Under the pieces are notes generated by a model. It had not been told where the DNA came from and did no database searches. It saw only the letters and a program-made list of their open reading frames with translations. DNA of 64,000 nt from positions 10,096,213-10,160,212 of the forward strand of contig OZ234493.1 in NCBI GenBank assembly GCA_965153455.1, read 5' to 3'. Shown here one piece after another: positions 11,845 through 24,470 of this stretch (the first letter of the stretch is position 1; each line of letters begins with the position of its first letter). The stretch is from Sphagnum compactum (lineage: Eukaryota > Bryophyta > Sphagnopsida > Sphagnales). A program made the position numbers and the translations under genes.

Positions 11845-13535
11845 CACTAAAAGAAATTTGGAAATAAACAACTACAATTTTAGTTGCAAAAAACAAAATT
11901 TTAGTCGTAACAAACACATGCGACTATAAACCTTATAGACGCTTTAAACAAATGGCAAAAGACAACCAATTGCAAAAAACTCCACATGGCATGTATAATT
12001 ACCCATGTAATCACATATTGCTTGCGATTGTAGGGATTTTTCATCCTTTAATTAGACGTAAGACTATGTGACTATGGATATGACTACATAATATATTGGA
12101 CAACGTTTTTTAAACAGTTAAATTTTAATTATTTAATATATTTTTAAATCACATATATTAAGTATTTTATTATATAAATAATGAAATATAATAATTCATG
12201 TTATTGATAATTTCATAAATTTTCAGCCTATGAGTTGTTAACAAGTGTCACTACCTAAGTTAAGTTAAACACTTAATTTAGGTAGTTAGGTAGGACACCT
12301 AATCTAGGTACCTAGGCCTGCGTAGGTAAGCACCTATGTTAAATAACCTAACTATGTAGGGTACATATGGTCAACATACCATCGTTGACCACAACCATGT
12401 AAGTTGTGAGGTTTGATCTTTAGACCCCAAGGATGGATATCAACTCCTTTGCCATCAAACCACTCAACTTGATGTGCAAATATAGTGGATTGCATTATAT
12501 TTAACCCATACTTGACTTTAAACATTGCACAAACCTCAATTTCAATATTTCATATTTTATTGATATGTTTCCAAATGGAAACTTTTTAAGTTGATTCTTA
12601 AAATATTTTCAATCACATACACAATTAAATATATATATATTTAAAAATGTACATTAATTTGAATTTTTTTTTTTGAATTTGTTAAATTGAATTGCATTTT
12701 GATGATCATTTGTTGGAATTTTTTTTCAAGCACATGATTTATAAATGAAAAATATTTAATAATTAATAATTTATCTCCCACATATTAATCCTTAGTTTCA
12801 TTAAAAAATTACATAATGTGATTATAACATATCATAATCTTAATTAATTCATATATAATTTTTATAAATGGATAATATATCTATCACATTTAGTAATGTT
12901 AGATAATTAATGAATTTGATCAATTTTTTAATTTTTAATTTTTACAAATATAATATATAAATTTTATCTAAAATTACGGTAAAAGTCTTATGATGAAATA
13001 AATGATATATTTCTTAGACATCTTAAACCTCTATTTGACTCAAAATATATATCATACTTGATTATGATTATAATAAGTTGTAATTTTACCAATAAACAAT
13101 TAGACACAAGTTGATTATGAAACAAATATTGTAATTCCAAAAATGCCACACATGTCTTAATCATCAAAATATTGTAAATGGAAAAAATATTGGCCCTAGT
13201 TGCCAAAACAAATATGACCAGTTGCAAAAACAATTAGGTTTTCATCCATCCAAGGATCCATTCACAATATTGGATGAAAAATGTGCACTTTCATTTTACT
13301 TTTCCATCCAAACATGTTATAATCACAAATTATAGTCACATTTGTGACTTCATTCAATTAAGTCAACACTATAGTCACATATGACTACAATATTCGCATA
13401 TATGACTACACACATTTACAATTAAAATGATATGTACGAATAACCCAACTATAGTTGTGAAAGTAGTTGATTTAGACACTAGTCACATCTATAGTCATAA
13501 CCATATGGTTGGAATGGACAAGATTTCTTTTAGTG
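11845..13535. mobile_element. Non-autonomous CACTA-type transposon nested in the hAT relic
   Basis: The left end reads CACTAAAAGAAATTT and the right end is its inverse, ATTTCTTTTAGTG (13 matched bases). The element is flanked on both sides by AAA (11842-11844 and 13536-13538), which fits the 3-bp target duplication of CACTA elements. Both sub-ends carry clustered, variably oriented TAGTCACAT / ATGTGACTA motifs (11900-12085 and 13330-13500), like the subterminal repeats of CACTA transposons. There is no transposase. Removing it brings together two hAT coding segments. It contains a roughly 650-bp repeat that recurs near 18.4-19.0 kb. Confidence 0.75.
12110..12780. repeat. Dispersed repeat copy 1, with tRNA-like motifs on the minus strand
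   Basis: Aligns by eye with 18430-18990 over several hundred bases. Shared landmarks include GTTGACCACA, GAGGTTTGATC, CATCAAACCACTC and the AGGTAG-rich block. On the minus strand it has TGGTTTGATGG (box-A-like), then GATCAAACC (box-B-like) about 40 bp on. The homology extends past both motifs, so this may be CACTA internal sequence rather than a SINE. Confidence 0.5.
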
Positions 13536-15060
13536 AAATCCCAATGCACAACTTAAATGTGTTGGCTAGAAACTTCAAATGCCAAGTGGCAAATTCTAGT
13601 GTTAACATCTAATACCCACCACATCTGGATATTTTCATGTTTGCATTCAAGTAAACTAAAGGCTTAAAAAAACTTGGAGTTTTCATCACAATACATATTG
13701 AAAAGATTAGTTTGATAAACATTAATAACTGCCACATGGTAACAAACAAACACATCTCACATTTGGGCAAACTTGATGAGAACATGAACAAATTCCAACA
13801 AGGGCAAAATGCATGACAACTCCAATAGAATTTGTAAATCACACAAGTGCTCACAATTGAACTTTGCTTGGTGATTTGTAAAGTTATCCATAGCCATTTT
13901 CACCAACAAAGTTCTGTATTTTGCCAAAACTCTTTTGGCAAGGCTCAACAGCGAGATCCACCTAGTTTTCACATTGCGAACTATTTTATTCCCTTGTATT
14001 TCCATGACCTTAGCAAGTTTTGTGAATTCCAAATGTCAGTTAAGGGAATGTGTAAAGTAGGCATGTAAATTTTGTAACAAACTCTCAATGTGCTTCACCA
14101 AAAGCAAACTTGATAAGGTCTACACATCTAGATTTGTGCAATGGGCCATACAATGGACCCCAATGGAATAAAGAACATGGTCATCACGAATCTACTTGGT
14201 TACACCAGACTTGGTTCCCTGAAATACATTGACATCGCCAACCCCAAAGTTAATGAGTTTAGTGGAAACCTAATCTCTTAGCATTCCCCCTCCTATTGTG
14301 AATGCCTCCATGATCACTTTGGTTAGATTATCACTACAAGATCCTTCCAACACTTGATTCAAGGAAATAAGAATAGGAATTTTTACCCAATTCTATATAA
14401 CAAGCAATGGACAAACAACCAAGACTCGTTATCCAATGTAGAAACCTCGTCACAGCTAAGAGCAACATATTGTGTAGCTACCACTGCCTTTATGGTTGCC
14501 CTGAACACTTCCTGGTTCATAAATTCTGCCATTTGCCAGCCAAAATTATCAATCCAATGTTTTTTGCAATTTCTTGGAACTACTAAAAACTCAAACAATG
14601 ACCTTAAAAACTCATATTCTAACATGGGACAACCCTACTACAACAAATGTAAAATAGTCACAAAACTAGACTACCTTGTGAGTTTCTCTCCTACAATCCC
14701 ATTCATTATTTGCTAGGCGATTATTCCACGAGATCAACTAACAAGTTTTGCAAGGTTTTTTCCTTACTTATAACCCTTGTTATATAATATTATTCCCCTT
14801 TCTTCACAGAACCCATGTCCTATGCTTTTATGCAACCTGCATGCTTACAAAGCAAATCCCATTTAGGAGCCAGTAGCTTGTCTTTGCCCTCAATTTGACT
14901 ACAAATTTTGCATCTAACAATATACAAACAACCATTAAGACCCCAAACACATTTTAGCCATGGCAATTTTGCAACACACGATTCTTGAAACTTTTCTGTG
15001 AAATTGTAATTCCTTTTTTTCGACACTTGAATTTTCAAGGTGGGAAGCTTTGCAACAAAC

Positions 15061-18000
15061 TACAAAGACTCAATCATAATTACGACATCTTCATCAACTA
15101 GTTTTTTCCCCTTTGGATCAACATCAACAATAGAACTAGTACATTTTGCTACAATGGGAGGAAAATAGTGAGAATCAACAACAAAACTACTAGATGTTAT
15201 GACAAGAAGAGGACAGTGATTAACAGAAGCTCCATTTGGATCACAGAGCATAAGAAGACTACTATTGACAGTGGAATTCTTATTCAAATGGAAATACTGA
15301 AACTTGTAAGAACTCGAAAGTTCAGGAGCCATGGCAAAAGAGTGCAAGCAGACAATCACAACATCTAGATAAAATAGATTTCATGGATAAATAAAAATAA
15401 CACCAAAAACAACTACATCCTCAATGGAAGAACATTTTACAACTTATAAACATCATAATCATCATCATCATTATAACATAATGTACTACCAAAAGTTTAT
15501 ATTTAATTTTAATTTAAACTTCATGATTTTAAGTCAATTTGAAAAAAAATTGATGGAAGATTGTTCTTTGTACATATATACATTAATGTGAAAAATTTTG
15601 TTGAAAATTTCCAACTAAAAAAAGTACTTCTTGGTCCTTTTGTAAAAACATTGGTTATGTGACAAACAACTGCATGTTACAAATGTACTCCAAAGGACTA
15701 TGACATCATTATTACTAGCACTAATTTCACAACATAATGATAGATTAAAATGTGGACCACCTTTAATTACACCTTTTGATCATTGTTCATTTTCTAATCA
15801 TGTCCCCAAACTTTTTAAATCTTGTTTGTACTAAAAATTGCAACATTGTGACAATTTTTTGGGTCCATCATAGCATGCAAACACCTTAACCGCCACTAGG
15901 CCCTCATGTGCATAACTCCTCCAATGGTCAATCTGCAATTGAAAACAAGTTACATAAACACTTTTAAATTGAAATAAATATGTGAAAGGACAAAAAAGGA
16001 CCAGAGTTATGAAGCCCAAACATCGAAGTTCATTACTCTTCAATTGCTTCACATATAATTGCAAGCAAACTTACAACCACATAAGTTACAACAGGTTACA
16101 AAACTTTGAATAGAAACTTGGCAAAGAGGACATGTAGTGTGCATTGCAGAAGTGAAAGAAGATGGCGAAGCTCCATTACAAATTGGAGTGTTCTGGCAAG
16201 ATAGACAAACAAAAAAGAACAAGAAGTTGGCAAACTTGGAAGTAAAGGAACATATTGAAGATGGTGAAACTATTTTCACGGGTTTCATGAACAAGCTCCT
16301 TTAATAGCTATGATGTGGCCATTTATCACTTTTGAAGGCTCTTGATTGAGTAAGTTGGTGACGATCCATACATAGCCTTAGTTTTTGGGGGCAACTTCAA
16401 CCCCTTCTCATGATGCTTTCAAGTGTTGTCAAATCTGGAACAACAATTCTTAGGCGAAGAAACCCTAATTTTTCCCCTAATTCCTTTTTACAAGTAGCCA
16501 ATTATTTTTTCAAGTTGAGAAATGGTAATAAATGACCCAAAAAAAACAAATTGGTAGCCACAAACCTCCTCTTAGTCATGACTAACATGTTTTTGGTTTT
16601 AAATATAACTTTAGGTTTTACTCCCTAACAATTCTTGATTTTGAAGGAACTTTCCATTTCAAATTTGCCTATTTTTTTTCAATTGATAAAACTTGTTCTA
16701 ACTTCTAAATCAAGTTCTTTAAACTATTGAAGTTTCATGATGGATTTTTAAATAATTTCAAACATAGTCCGATTTGGAACCAATCCAATTCCACACACAA
16801 CCCAATGTCATACATTGTCTCTAAGGTGCCTCAATAATGACAAATTTCAAATTATGTCAGCTTGTTACAAAGGGGCAAGGCAGTTCATATTCAAAAGTAT
16901 ATAATTGTTGGGCTTTAGAATTCAGGGACCACCACTCGTTGCCATGGTCTCAAACGACATAACTCCCACTAAACATACCCTTAACAACTGTTTTTGAACA
17001 ATTTGTAATGGTTTGTATTAGGAGCTTGTTAGCAAATTAATGTATAAAGTACATTTCTGTTGGATGTAAATTTAGAGCATTAGTGAATTTCTTAAGTGGG
17101 TTGATTGCAAGGATTCATGGCCAATGGGTGCAAATGGGATAACATGAGTCACACCTACATGCTTAGGGGATTACTTTTAGGGAAATATTTTTCAAAATAT
17201 TCTTTAAAAAGTCTTCCCAAAATTCTTGTAAAATCTTTAAATTTTTTTTTATATTATTATGTCAAGGTTTATGTAAAAGATTTCAAGATATATGTAATTT
17301 TCAAAAGTTCGGAAGTCTATTTATAAGTCGTTTTAATGTTAAAAAACACACGTTACAATTTTTAATGAGTGCTTTTGAGAGTTTTTTATTCATAAAATAT
17401 TTTTCAAATTAATTCACATGTTCCAATGATATATTATGAGCCTTATTATATAAAAAAATCTTATATTTTCAACACCAAATTAAATTACCATTTTTAAATG
17501 TGAAAAGTTAAACATTCGTTACACTTGCTGTGATACATGTTAATGTGACTGCACCCCAACATGTGGGCCAAGGGAAATCACTTCCATTTTTTTAATAAAT
17601 ACCTTGCCAAAAAAACAAAGTAAGTTATTAAAAAAATATAATTTATAATTTATCATAATGTAAAACAAGGTGCTTAAACTATGAAAAATATACATAAAAA
17701 GATTAATTTTTTTTTCAATTTTAATAAAAAGATGTCTTAAAAATTTCTTTATTTCATAGCATATTATAAAAAACACCTATTTATCTCACATGTTTCATAA
17801 AATATATAAAAAATGACTTCCCTAAACATGAATCAACTAAAGAAAAAAATGCCTCTTGCCTACTAAATAAATTGCACATTCATTTTCAATTCCTCTATAC
17901 TTCATGGTAAATAGATGAATTGGATAATAACATTTTTTCATGGGCCCACATGTCATTTTGGAATTCTTGTCTATGGTAGTTTCCACCAAAAAATTGTTAA

Positions 18001-18429
18001 AAGTTGTTTAATATAATATTTTGGGTCACCCTCAAAAAAGCACTTCCCAAAAGTTGATTTGTAAATCATGATTTTAAATATATATTTCATAAAACATTTC
18101 ACTATTAAAGATTGTTAAAGACTTAATCCTTGTTCAAAATTGGTTTAGGTTTATCTCAATTATACCCAATGTCACCACCATTGATAACCACAACAAGTTT
18201 TATGTTTTCTTCACAAAAGTACATTAGAACCATCACTACACTAAAATGCGTCCTAATTCACTCTAAATTTCACTAGATTTTGAATGAATTTAGACATTTT
18301 TTACCTGGTGAAATTGGTTAACCCCCTAAAGAACGAGGACCAGTTGTTACAGACAATGAAACAAGGTTGTACCTAGTGAAACAAGGTTACTCTAAAGTGA
18401 AATACAAATTTACCAAGCCATTCATTTGC
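15061..18429. other. Gene-free AT-rich intergenic DNA
   Basis: No recognisable gene. 15060-15360 may hold the unassigned N-terminal leader of the hAT relic on the minus strand. From 17000 to 18200 the DNA is very AT-rich with homopolymer runs and no long frame. At 18239 a CACTAAAA motif stands about 400 bp before the second copy of the repeat found inside the CACTA element, so a second, decayed CACTA copy could begin here. No matching right end was found. Confidence 0.35.
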
Positions 18430-18990
18430 TAGTTAATTAACTAGCCAACATGGAAATTAATTAAAATTAAATAATTTAATATATAATATTATTGATAATT
18501 TCATGATTTTCAACCTATCATTTATTGACACATGTCACTACCTAGGCTAGGTTAAAAACCTAACCTATGTAGGTAGGCCACGTAATCAACCTAGGCACTT
18601 ATTCTAGGGAACTAAATAGGAGAATATTTAATCAACTTACCATTGTTGACCACACACAACACCACTTATGAGGTTTGATCCCTTAACCTTTAGAATACAG
18701 GCAAACACTCCTACCATCAAGCCACCCTGCTTATTGTGATAATATGTTACATTACATTCTATTTATCAAATACTTCATTTTAAACATTACAAAAACATAA
18801 ACTTTGAAAATTCATATTTTATTCAGATTTTGTTCAAATGAAATGATTCGAGTTTACTTTTTTTTTTTAATTCAATAATGTACATATTACATTTATTTCC
18901 TTTTGAAAGTGTAAAATCATTTGAACAAAAAAAAATTGAATATCATTATTTAATAACATTTCAATGACAATTTTTTGAAAAAAAAATGTT
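18430..18990. repeat. Dispersed repeat copy 2
   Basis: Diverged relative of 12110-12780. Both contain the block around GTTGACCACA and GAGGTTTGATC, CATCAAGCCACC / CATCAAACCACT, an AGGTAGG-rich stretch, and AT-rich flanks in the same order. On the minus strand, TGGCTTGATGGTAGG and GGATCAAACC resemble tRNA box A and box B. It carries no coding capacity. Confidence 0.5.
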
Positions 18991-19019
18991 TAATAAATGG
19001 ATAAGATTTTTACTAATAT

Positions 19020-19345
19020 AATAATATTACTTATGCTAAGCTACTTTCAATTATTATATGGCTATTTTTCATTAATTTAAAATATTTCACCTTACATTAT
19101 TTACGGTTATTTTTGGCTATTTCACCTTAGGTTACTTTTGGTTATTATAAGTTATTTTTGATTATTTTAGTTTATTTCACCTTAGGTTATTTTCGACTAT
19201 TGTAAGTTTTTTTTGGTTATTCTATGTTATTTTTTACTATTGTAAATTATTTCACTTTAAACTACTTATAGCTATTATAAGTTACTTTTGGCTATTCTAA
19301 ATTATTTCATCTTAGGTTATTTCCAATTATGTGAGGCTATTATTG
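19020..19345. repeat. Degenerate tandem repeat, unit about 54-56 bp
   Basis: TTATTTCACCTTAGGTTA recurs (around 19110, 19165 and 19305), separated by variants of TTTTGGCTATTATAAGTTATTTTTG. The best-preserved units measure about 54-56 bp, and inner sub-repeats of GGYTATT and AAGTTA are visible. It is non-coding. Confidence 0.65.
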
Positions 19346-21124
19346 GTTACTTTTGACAACTAATGACGTACAATATGGAATTAAAAACCATTCCCTAGGC
19401 ATTGAATTCCTGCATTCTTTTTCTTTGAGGTGAAAAACAACTGATTCATGAGCAAATCCAAGGTTATTTTCCTAAAGTTATGAGGTTGATGGACTATGAT
19501 AACAATAAAAGTAGTTCAAGCAACTTGTTGCCATGGTTAACAGAAGCAAGAGATTTATGTTTTGTTGCCCATCTACCAACTTGAAGGCTTTCTCTCTTGT
19601 TGGTGATGGCCATGAACAACCTCTATTTGTGTGTCATTACCACCAAACAAAATTGTTTATATTATTGTAATGGTTGAATCAATCAATCCCACAAATTAAA
19701 CCTTGTTTCTCCACTAATCAAGAATTCATTTTTACATGTATAGATTTGGTCTCTTAAAGCCCAAAGGTAGTGTAATAGTTGATTTTTCCTCTTTGTAGTA
19801 ATGCAAATCATACAAAATTTGAAACTTTGATAAAAATTCGCAAAATTTTGACAGGTTGTTGCATTGCAAGAGATTCAATGAAATGAAGAAGGCACCTTGG
19901 GTTCCCAATACCAACGGTAGGTCATACATGGATTTGAAACTCAAGCAATGACTTGCATAATACCTTGCAAAAAAGTCTTTTGGATGAAATGGTGGTAGGT
20001 GATTGAAATCTTGAAACATGGATAATTCAACATTTGTCGAAGTTTGAGACTAAAAATAGATGTCAAACAAGCTTCCACATGGGATGATTGTGTTTTAGAT
20101 CATGCATTCTATGTTTATAGACACAAACATGATGTTTTAGATCATGCTTTCTATGCTTGTGAAACAAACTTCTACATGGGATGACTGTGTTCTGGATCAT
20201 TCGTGCTATGTTTGGGATTTGTGTTCACTCACTCAATAATACTAAATTCAATTTCACTGATGGTGTATTGCATGAAAAGAAAAATATGCAAAGTTGGGAG
20301 AACTAGTTCCATGCAGAGGAGTGGTTGTACATGGTAAAAACAAGTCATGTTCTCCATTCACACCTTGTCAGATTAATGCACAATCTTCATGAGACATTAT
20401 GGAAGGATGAACTTTTCTTGCCCATAATATTCAAAGATCAGTTAAATGAATTAATAACTCAATTGCAAAAAAAAGGCATGATAACCAAGCATGCTTTTAA
20501 TCTCACCTTTCTATACCAGAAATGAGGTTATGCTTTGATGTAAAGCTGGATTGGAATTTTCAAACACTTTCAAGGTTTCCTCTCCACAGATAAAACTAAA
20601 CCCATCGACTCAGACTCGTGACAAAAAATGCATCACATTATGAAAAAAGACCATTGTCACATGAGGATGTTTGATATTTTTCTTGCTCTGCATGTTCTTT
20701 TCACATTCAAAAATCAGGTCATTTGCATTCAACAAATGGATAAGTATATGTACAAAGCTCCGCAAACCCAAGGTGTCAAAGCATCAACCTTTCATTATAA
20801 TTGGTACACATTCAAAAGCCAAACCTGTTGCACAAACTCTTTGACATTGTGACTCTCAGGAACTTGAAGACACTCAAAAACATAGTTCAATAACATTATT
20901 GTCACAAATAACAGTCATCAGAGCTAAAGGGGCTTCTCATTGTCTCTAGATCAAAGTCAAGCCCTACATATCTTGGTTACAGTAAAATGTATGAGCCCCA
21001 TCAAATTCCTCTTTCCCCTTCTCCAGTGCAGTTTCCAGATTGCAAAACAATTATCATCTGACAAAATTTATGAGACCAGAATTTGCCTATCTTACAGGTC
21101 AAAAAAATGAATCAATTAAGTACC
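19346..21124. other. Intergenic DNA and 3' flank of RRN3
   Basis: No gene is recognised. 20067-20216 contains imperfect repeats of an ACATGGGATGA...GTGTT..GATCAT..TCTATGTTT block (two full copies about 100 bp apart and a partial one between). The last few hundred bases, up to the RRN3 stop codon at 21125-21127, probably include its 3' UTR. Confidence 0.4.
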
Positions 21125-23751
21125 TCATGTATAAAGAGATGGGTGGAGCACTGTAGGTAGCTTTGCAGGCATTCTTGGTAGTTCATGCGGGGGAGAGAAG
21201 GACATGTGATCCAAGAAATGATCATTGAATCCACCCTCATCACTAGTGAAACTCCTGGGTTCAAACCCTCGCTGCTTATTGAAGCTCCCTGACCGTTCAG
21301 GCATTTCCCCATCCCTGTCCATATCCTCATCACTAATATCCTGGTCTAAGCTTCCAACTGAGGATGTGGGAGAATGAGGCATATGCTTGTGGGAAAAGGA
21401 CGAATCATCTTCCCATGAAGAGCTTGGCTCTGAAAATGTTGCATTCACAAAGGCATCATCCTCCTCATGTACATCTTCAAGTATCTCAGGGGGTTCCACC
21501 ATAGACCACTGGATGAAATTTGGGCGTATGAATCTGTCAGACTGCTTGAGGAGATAAGGGTCAAAAGGGAAGAACATGTCAAGCCGAATATCACCACCAA
21601 ATGATCTCATTACCTGTGAGCCAGGAAACTCCTTGGAGTCTGCCCAAACCCGACAGTCAACAAGCTGTGCTAGGCTTGCCTGTTTCACAAACTCTTCAAC
21701 CACTGATGGTAAACATACACTTAAGGGATTGAGATGATGCTCAACCAGCTCCTGCAAGGGTAGAGTTCGCAAGGCCCGCTTCTGTCTAGGGTCATCAGTT
21801 AGTTCCTTCAGTCTGAAACAGAGCACATACATCACTGCCTGGCAAGCAGAATAGAAGACACCGTGCATGACTGGGTCTGCAGTAGACATGGAGGGGTTTT
21901 TGCGATCTTCTGCCAACTGTGCATATGAGACACACCACTCTAGTAAACTTCTGACAGAGTCAAGAATAACAGATGGTGGCAAGTAGCTTGCCCGGGCAAG
22001 GTAGCTTGCAAGATATGCAGCTGCTGACATTCGAGTGTTGGGCGGGCGCATCTTGGAAGTGAAAATGTCACAAAGGAGCAAGGCAAAGCTGCTCCCACAG
22101 GTTGTGGGGGCCAGGGAACACACATAGAAGATTAAGAACTGGGTAAACTTGGACTTGTGGGTGTCCAAGATTGTTGTCTGGAAAGACCAGATGAGTGTTT
22201 CAAAGACAAGATTGCAGTGGCCTTGATTCACACACATCTGCAGATGATTGAAGGTCATGTCCATCATCAGATCCATCTTATCGGCCATTTCATCCAAAGT
22301 AGGCAGCACCCCGTCCTGGGCTGACCGCCCCACCATAAGTCCATGCTGATGCTTGGCCTCAATACCAGGCCCTGACAAATCAGAGGCAAGACACACACCA
22401 TCCTCAGCCTCTTTTGCATCGACATTATTCTCATCCTCCAGATTCATGTGGAACATGAACACTTTATTACTGTCCTCTTCTTTCAGGATGTCCTCCCACC
22501 TTATCTCTACATCAATTTCAATAAGACGGTCTACAACAGCCAATAGCATCTGGCCACCAAGAGCACCACCCAGTGTGCTGCTCTCCAGTTTCAGCATACT
22601 TTCAAAATACAATGCCAACCACTGCTTCTCTGTTGTCCTATGTGGCATTCTTTGGACAACAATGCGCTGCAGTCGAAACGCTGCTGTAGGAACAAGCTCT
22701 AAAATCTGGTGAAGAGCTGAGTGAAGACACCCCAAAACCTGCAACAACCAACATAAAGAAGATTAGGATTTCCTATTCCTTTTAGCAAGCCACATAAGGG
22801 TTCATGTTCATCTCTAACCATTTTGTATTCTACATTGAAAAATGGACAACTGAAGCCCAAAACATCAACAACATGGTGACAATCAAAGAAGTAGAACTGT
22901 TTGGTTTATCTATAAGACAGTCCCAGTAGGGTTCAAGCTACTGCACTGAAGAGAATCCTGCTTAAATACTCAAAAGAATGACTGAGAAAAAGCTCAGATA
23001 TCCTCAGAAAGGTGGCTGGCTTGTACCACTATAACTTCAAATATCCCAAGAACTCTCTAGTACATAAACTAGATTTTAACGCCAGAAAACTGGCAAAAAG
23101 AAAAACCCTCCACAGATATGAGAAGAAAAACATTGGAAAAACCCTTGAAAGGAACTGACATAGCAATGATAACAGAGAATAAGAACAGACATGTGCAGTG
23201 TAGAGTGACAGACTTACAGCATCTTTCCTGACAATATGCTCTAAAGCTTGTGTCCGCAGCTTATCCATGGAGAGAAACCCCATCATCAGGCCAGACCTGC
23301 TAAAGGAGTCGAGAAAAGCTGGCAGACAGCAAGAGGGTGGCAAGAAATTGCGCACCAGCATGTCTAAGCACTGTGAGACATAGCTGCCATTCACAGTTGC
23401 AAGATTCACAACGAAGCCCAAGAGAGAATCCACAACTTCGTCGCTGTAAATCCATACACTCATCCCCAACAAGTACATGAGCAACGTCTGATGATCGTGT
23501 TCATCGAAATAGGAGACAGTCTGCGACAGTGCCGTGAGACGAATGGACAACGCAGAAACACTTGCAATGTCGTTGATGCGCGGGTCCCTCAAGTCGCTCA
23601 ACAATTTGTTGTAGTGACCTTTGTCTCCTCTACTCGACGCGGATGCTAGAGCTCGAAGAATCCAGGACCTTGCTATGGCAATAAGCTCTTCATCACTCAC
23701 CTCTGTCTCACCGACTCCATGCGTGGTGACCTCGCTGACTGCCAATCCCAT
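21125..23751 (-). CDS. RRN3: RRN3/TIF-IA, RNA polymerase I-specific initiation factor
   Basis: RRN3 bridges RNA polymerase I to the rDNA promoter factors in the nucleolus and is a growth-controlled step in rRNA synthesis. Two exons, 23751-23218 (178 codons, donor GCT|GTAAGT) and 22738-21125 (acceptor TTGTTGCAG), join in phase 0 to give about 715 residues, somewhat longer than the roughly 600-650 usual for the family. ATG 23751 (MGLAVSEV) is the first in-frame ATG. Family landmarks are YLLGMSVWIYSDEVVDSLLGF in exon 1; HSALHQILELVP at the start of exon 2; NTRMSAAAYLASYLARASYLP at about 414-434; and MFFPFDPYLLKQSDRF at about 566-581, the conserved RRN3 FFPFDP motif. The C-terminal 110 residues are acidic and Ser-rich, as expected for a phosphorylated tail. 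No frame breaks are seen, so it is probably functional. Confidence 0.93.
22739..23217 (-). other. RRN3 intron
   Basis: This 479-bp intron has a consensus GTAAGT donor (23217-23212) and a CAG acceptor (22741-22739) after a T/G-rich tract. The frame is restored in phase 0. Confidence 0.88.
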
Positions 23752-24470
23752 AGCTGCTGCTGGCCGCTGCTTCTTTGATTTTTCTTCGTTTTTTTCACCT
23801 CTGTTTTCCCGCTTCTTCTTCTCTACGAATGGCAGCACCGCTTCTCACTCAGCGTCGTCCCAACTCTTCGAGCTTACAACAACAGAACTCCCTCAGGAGC
23901 CACAAAACCTTGCACACGAGAAGGAATCTCCCAGTCCTCTCTGGGTGTCACGTACCAAAATAAACCGACCTCACAGTAAAAAGAATCTCTTTTCTGTTTC
24001 GTCTGTGGAACAACCGCAGCAGCATCCTTCACACGAAAACGAACCTTACAACTCCCTTTCTCTCTAAATACACTGAGCTCTGTTCTAAACCATGCCTTGT
24101 CAATCAGAACCACAAAGAAACATATCAGAAACCAACCACAACAACAACAACAACGACAACAACCTGCCCTGGCACCCAAAGTTGCCGCCGCCTCCCTAAA
24201 TCGCCACTTCTACCACGATTCTAAATGGATTCGAGCCAGATTTTTTTCAACGAATAAAAATAAACATAGAGAAGCCAAACAAAACCCTATAACTAAATTC
24301 CTCAACTTAGCGCCCGAATCAGCAACAGCGAAGAAGAGCGAGGAGGAGCAATGGCGTGCGCGGCAGGAAAAGCGAGAAAGAGCGGCGCGGCCGAAGATGA
24401 AGAAGCGGCTCCTCCTCACCGTGCCTTCGCTATACACTGATGGCTAAACTCTGGCTAAACCCAGTCCCGT
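23752..24470 (-). promoter_or_regulatory. Probable 5' leader and proximal promoter of RRN3
   Basis: This stretch upstream of the RRN3 ATG on the minus strand contains a (TTG)n tract (CAA repeats on the plus strand, about 24136-24165) and AAAACCCTA near 24281, close to a telo-box. Telo-boxes are common in plant promoters of ribosome-biogenesis genes. Short plus-strand frames here look like chance. The transcription start is not determinable. Confidence 0.4.

Larger units (their letters stand above)
11041..15060 (-). pseudogene. Decayed hAT-superfamily transposase, interrupted by a CACTA-type insertion
   Basis: Broken minus-strand pieces, in transposase order, match the plant hAT family with an N-terminal BED-like zinc finger. 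At 15038-14820: a Cys-rich segment with CKIC and KHAG. At 14625-14383: LEYEFLRSLFEF and ALSCDEVSTLDNESW. At 14032-13540: KTRWISLLSLAKRVLAKYRT, CDLQILLELSCILPLLE, then DVFVC, NMYCDE and HLAFE after in-frame stops. At 11591-11382: HELDIRF, IMDAFGIMCPQY and KHLEVLK. At 11315-11080: the C-terminal dimerisation block LVELAIVQVVGSVEDE and FSTL. Stops (for example after KFAQM) and frame changes show it is dead. A 1.7-kb CACTA-like element splits it at 11845-13535. Upstream reading frame may extend to about 15360. Outer termini were not found. Confidence 0.75.

Noticed and set aside
23621-24447. Plus-strand frames of 116-148 codons opposite RRN3 exon 1 and its leader
   Set aside because: Low-complexity Gln/Ser-rich translations of CAA repeats, antisense to RRN3. 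They have no supporting features.
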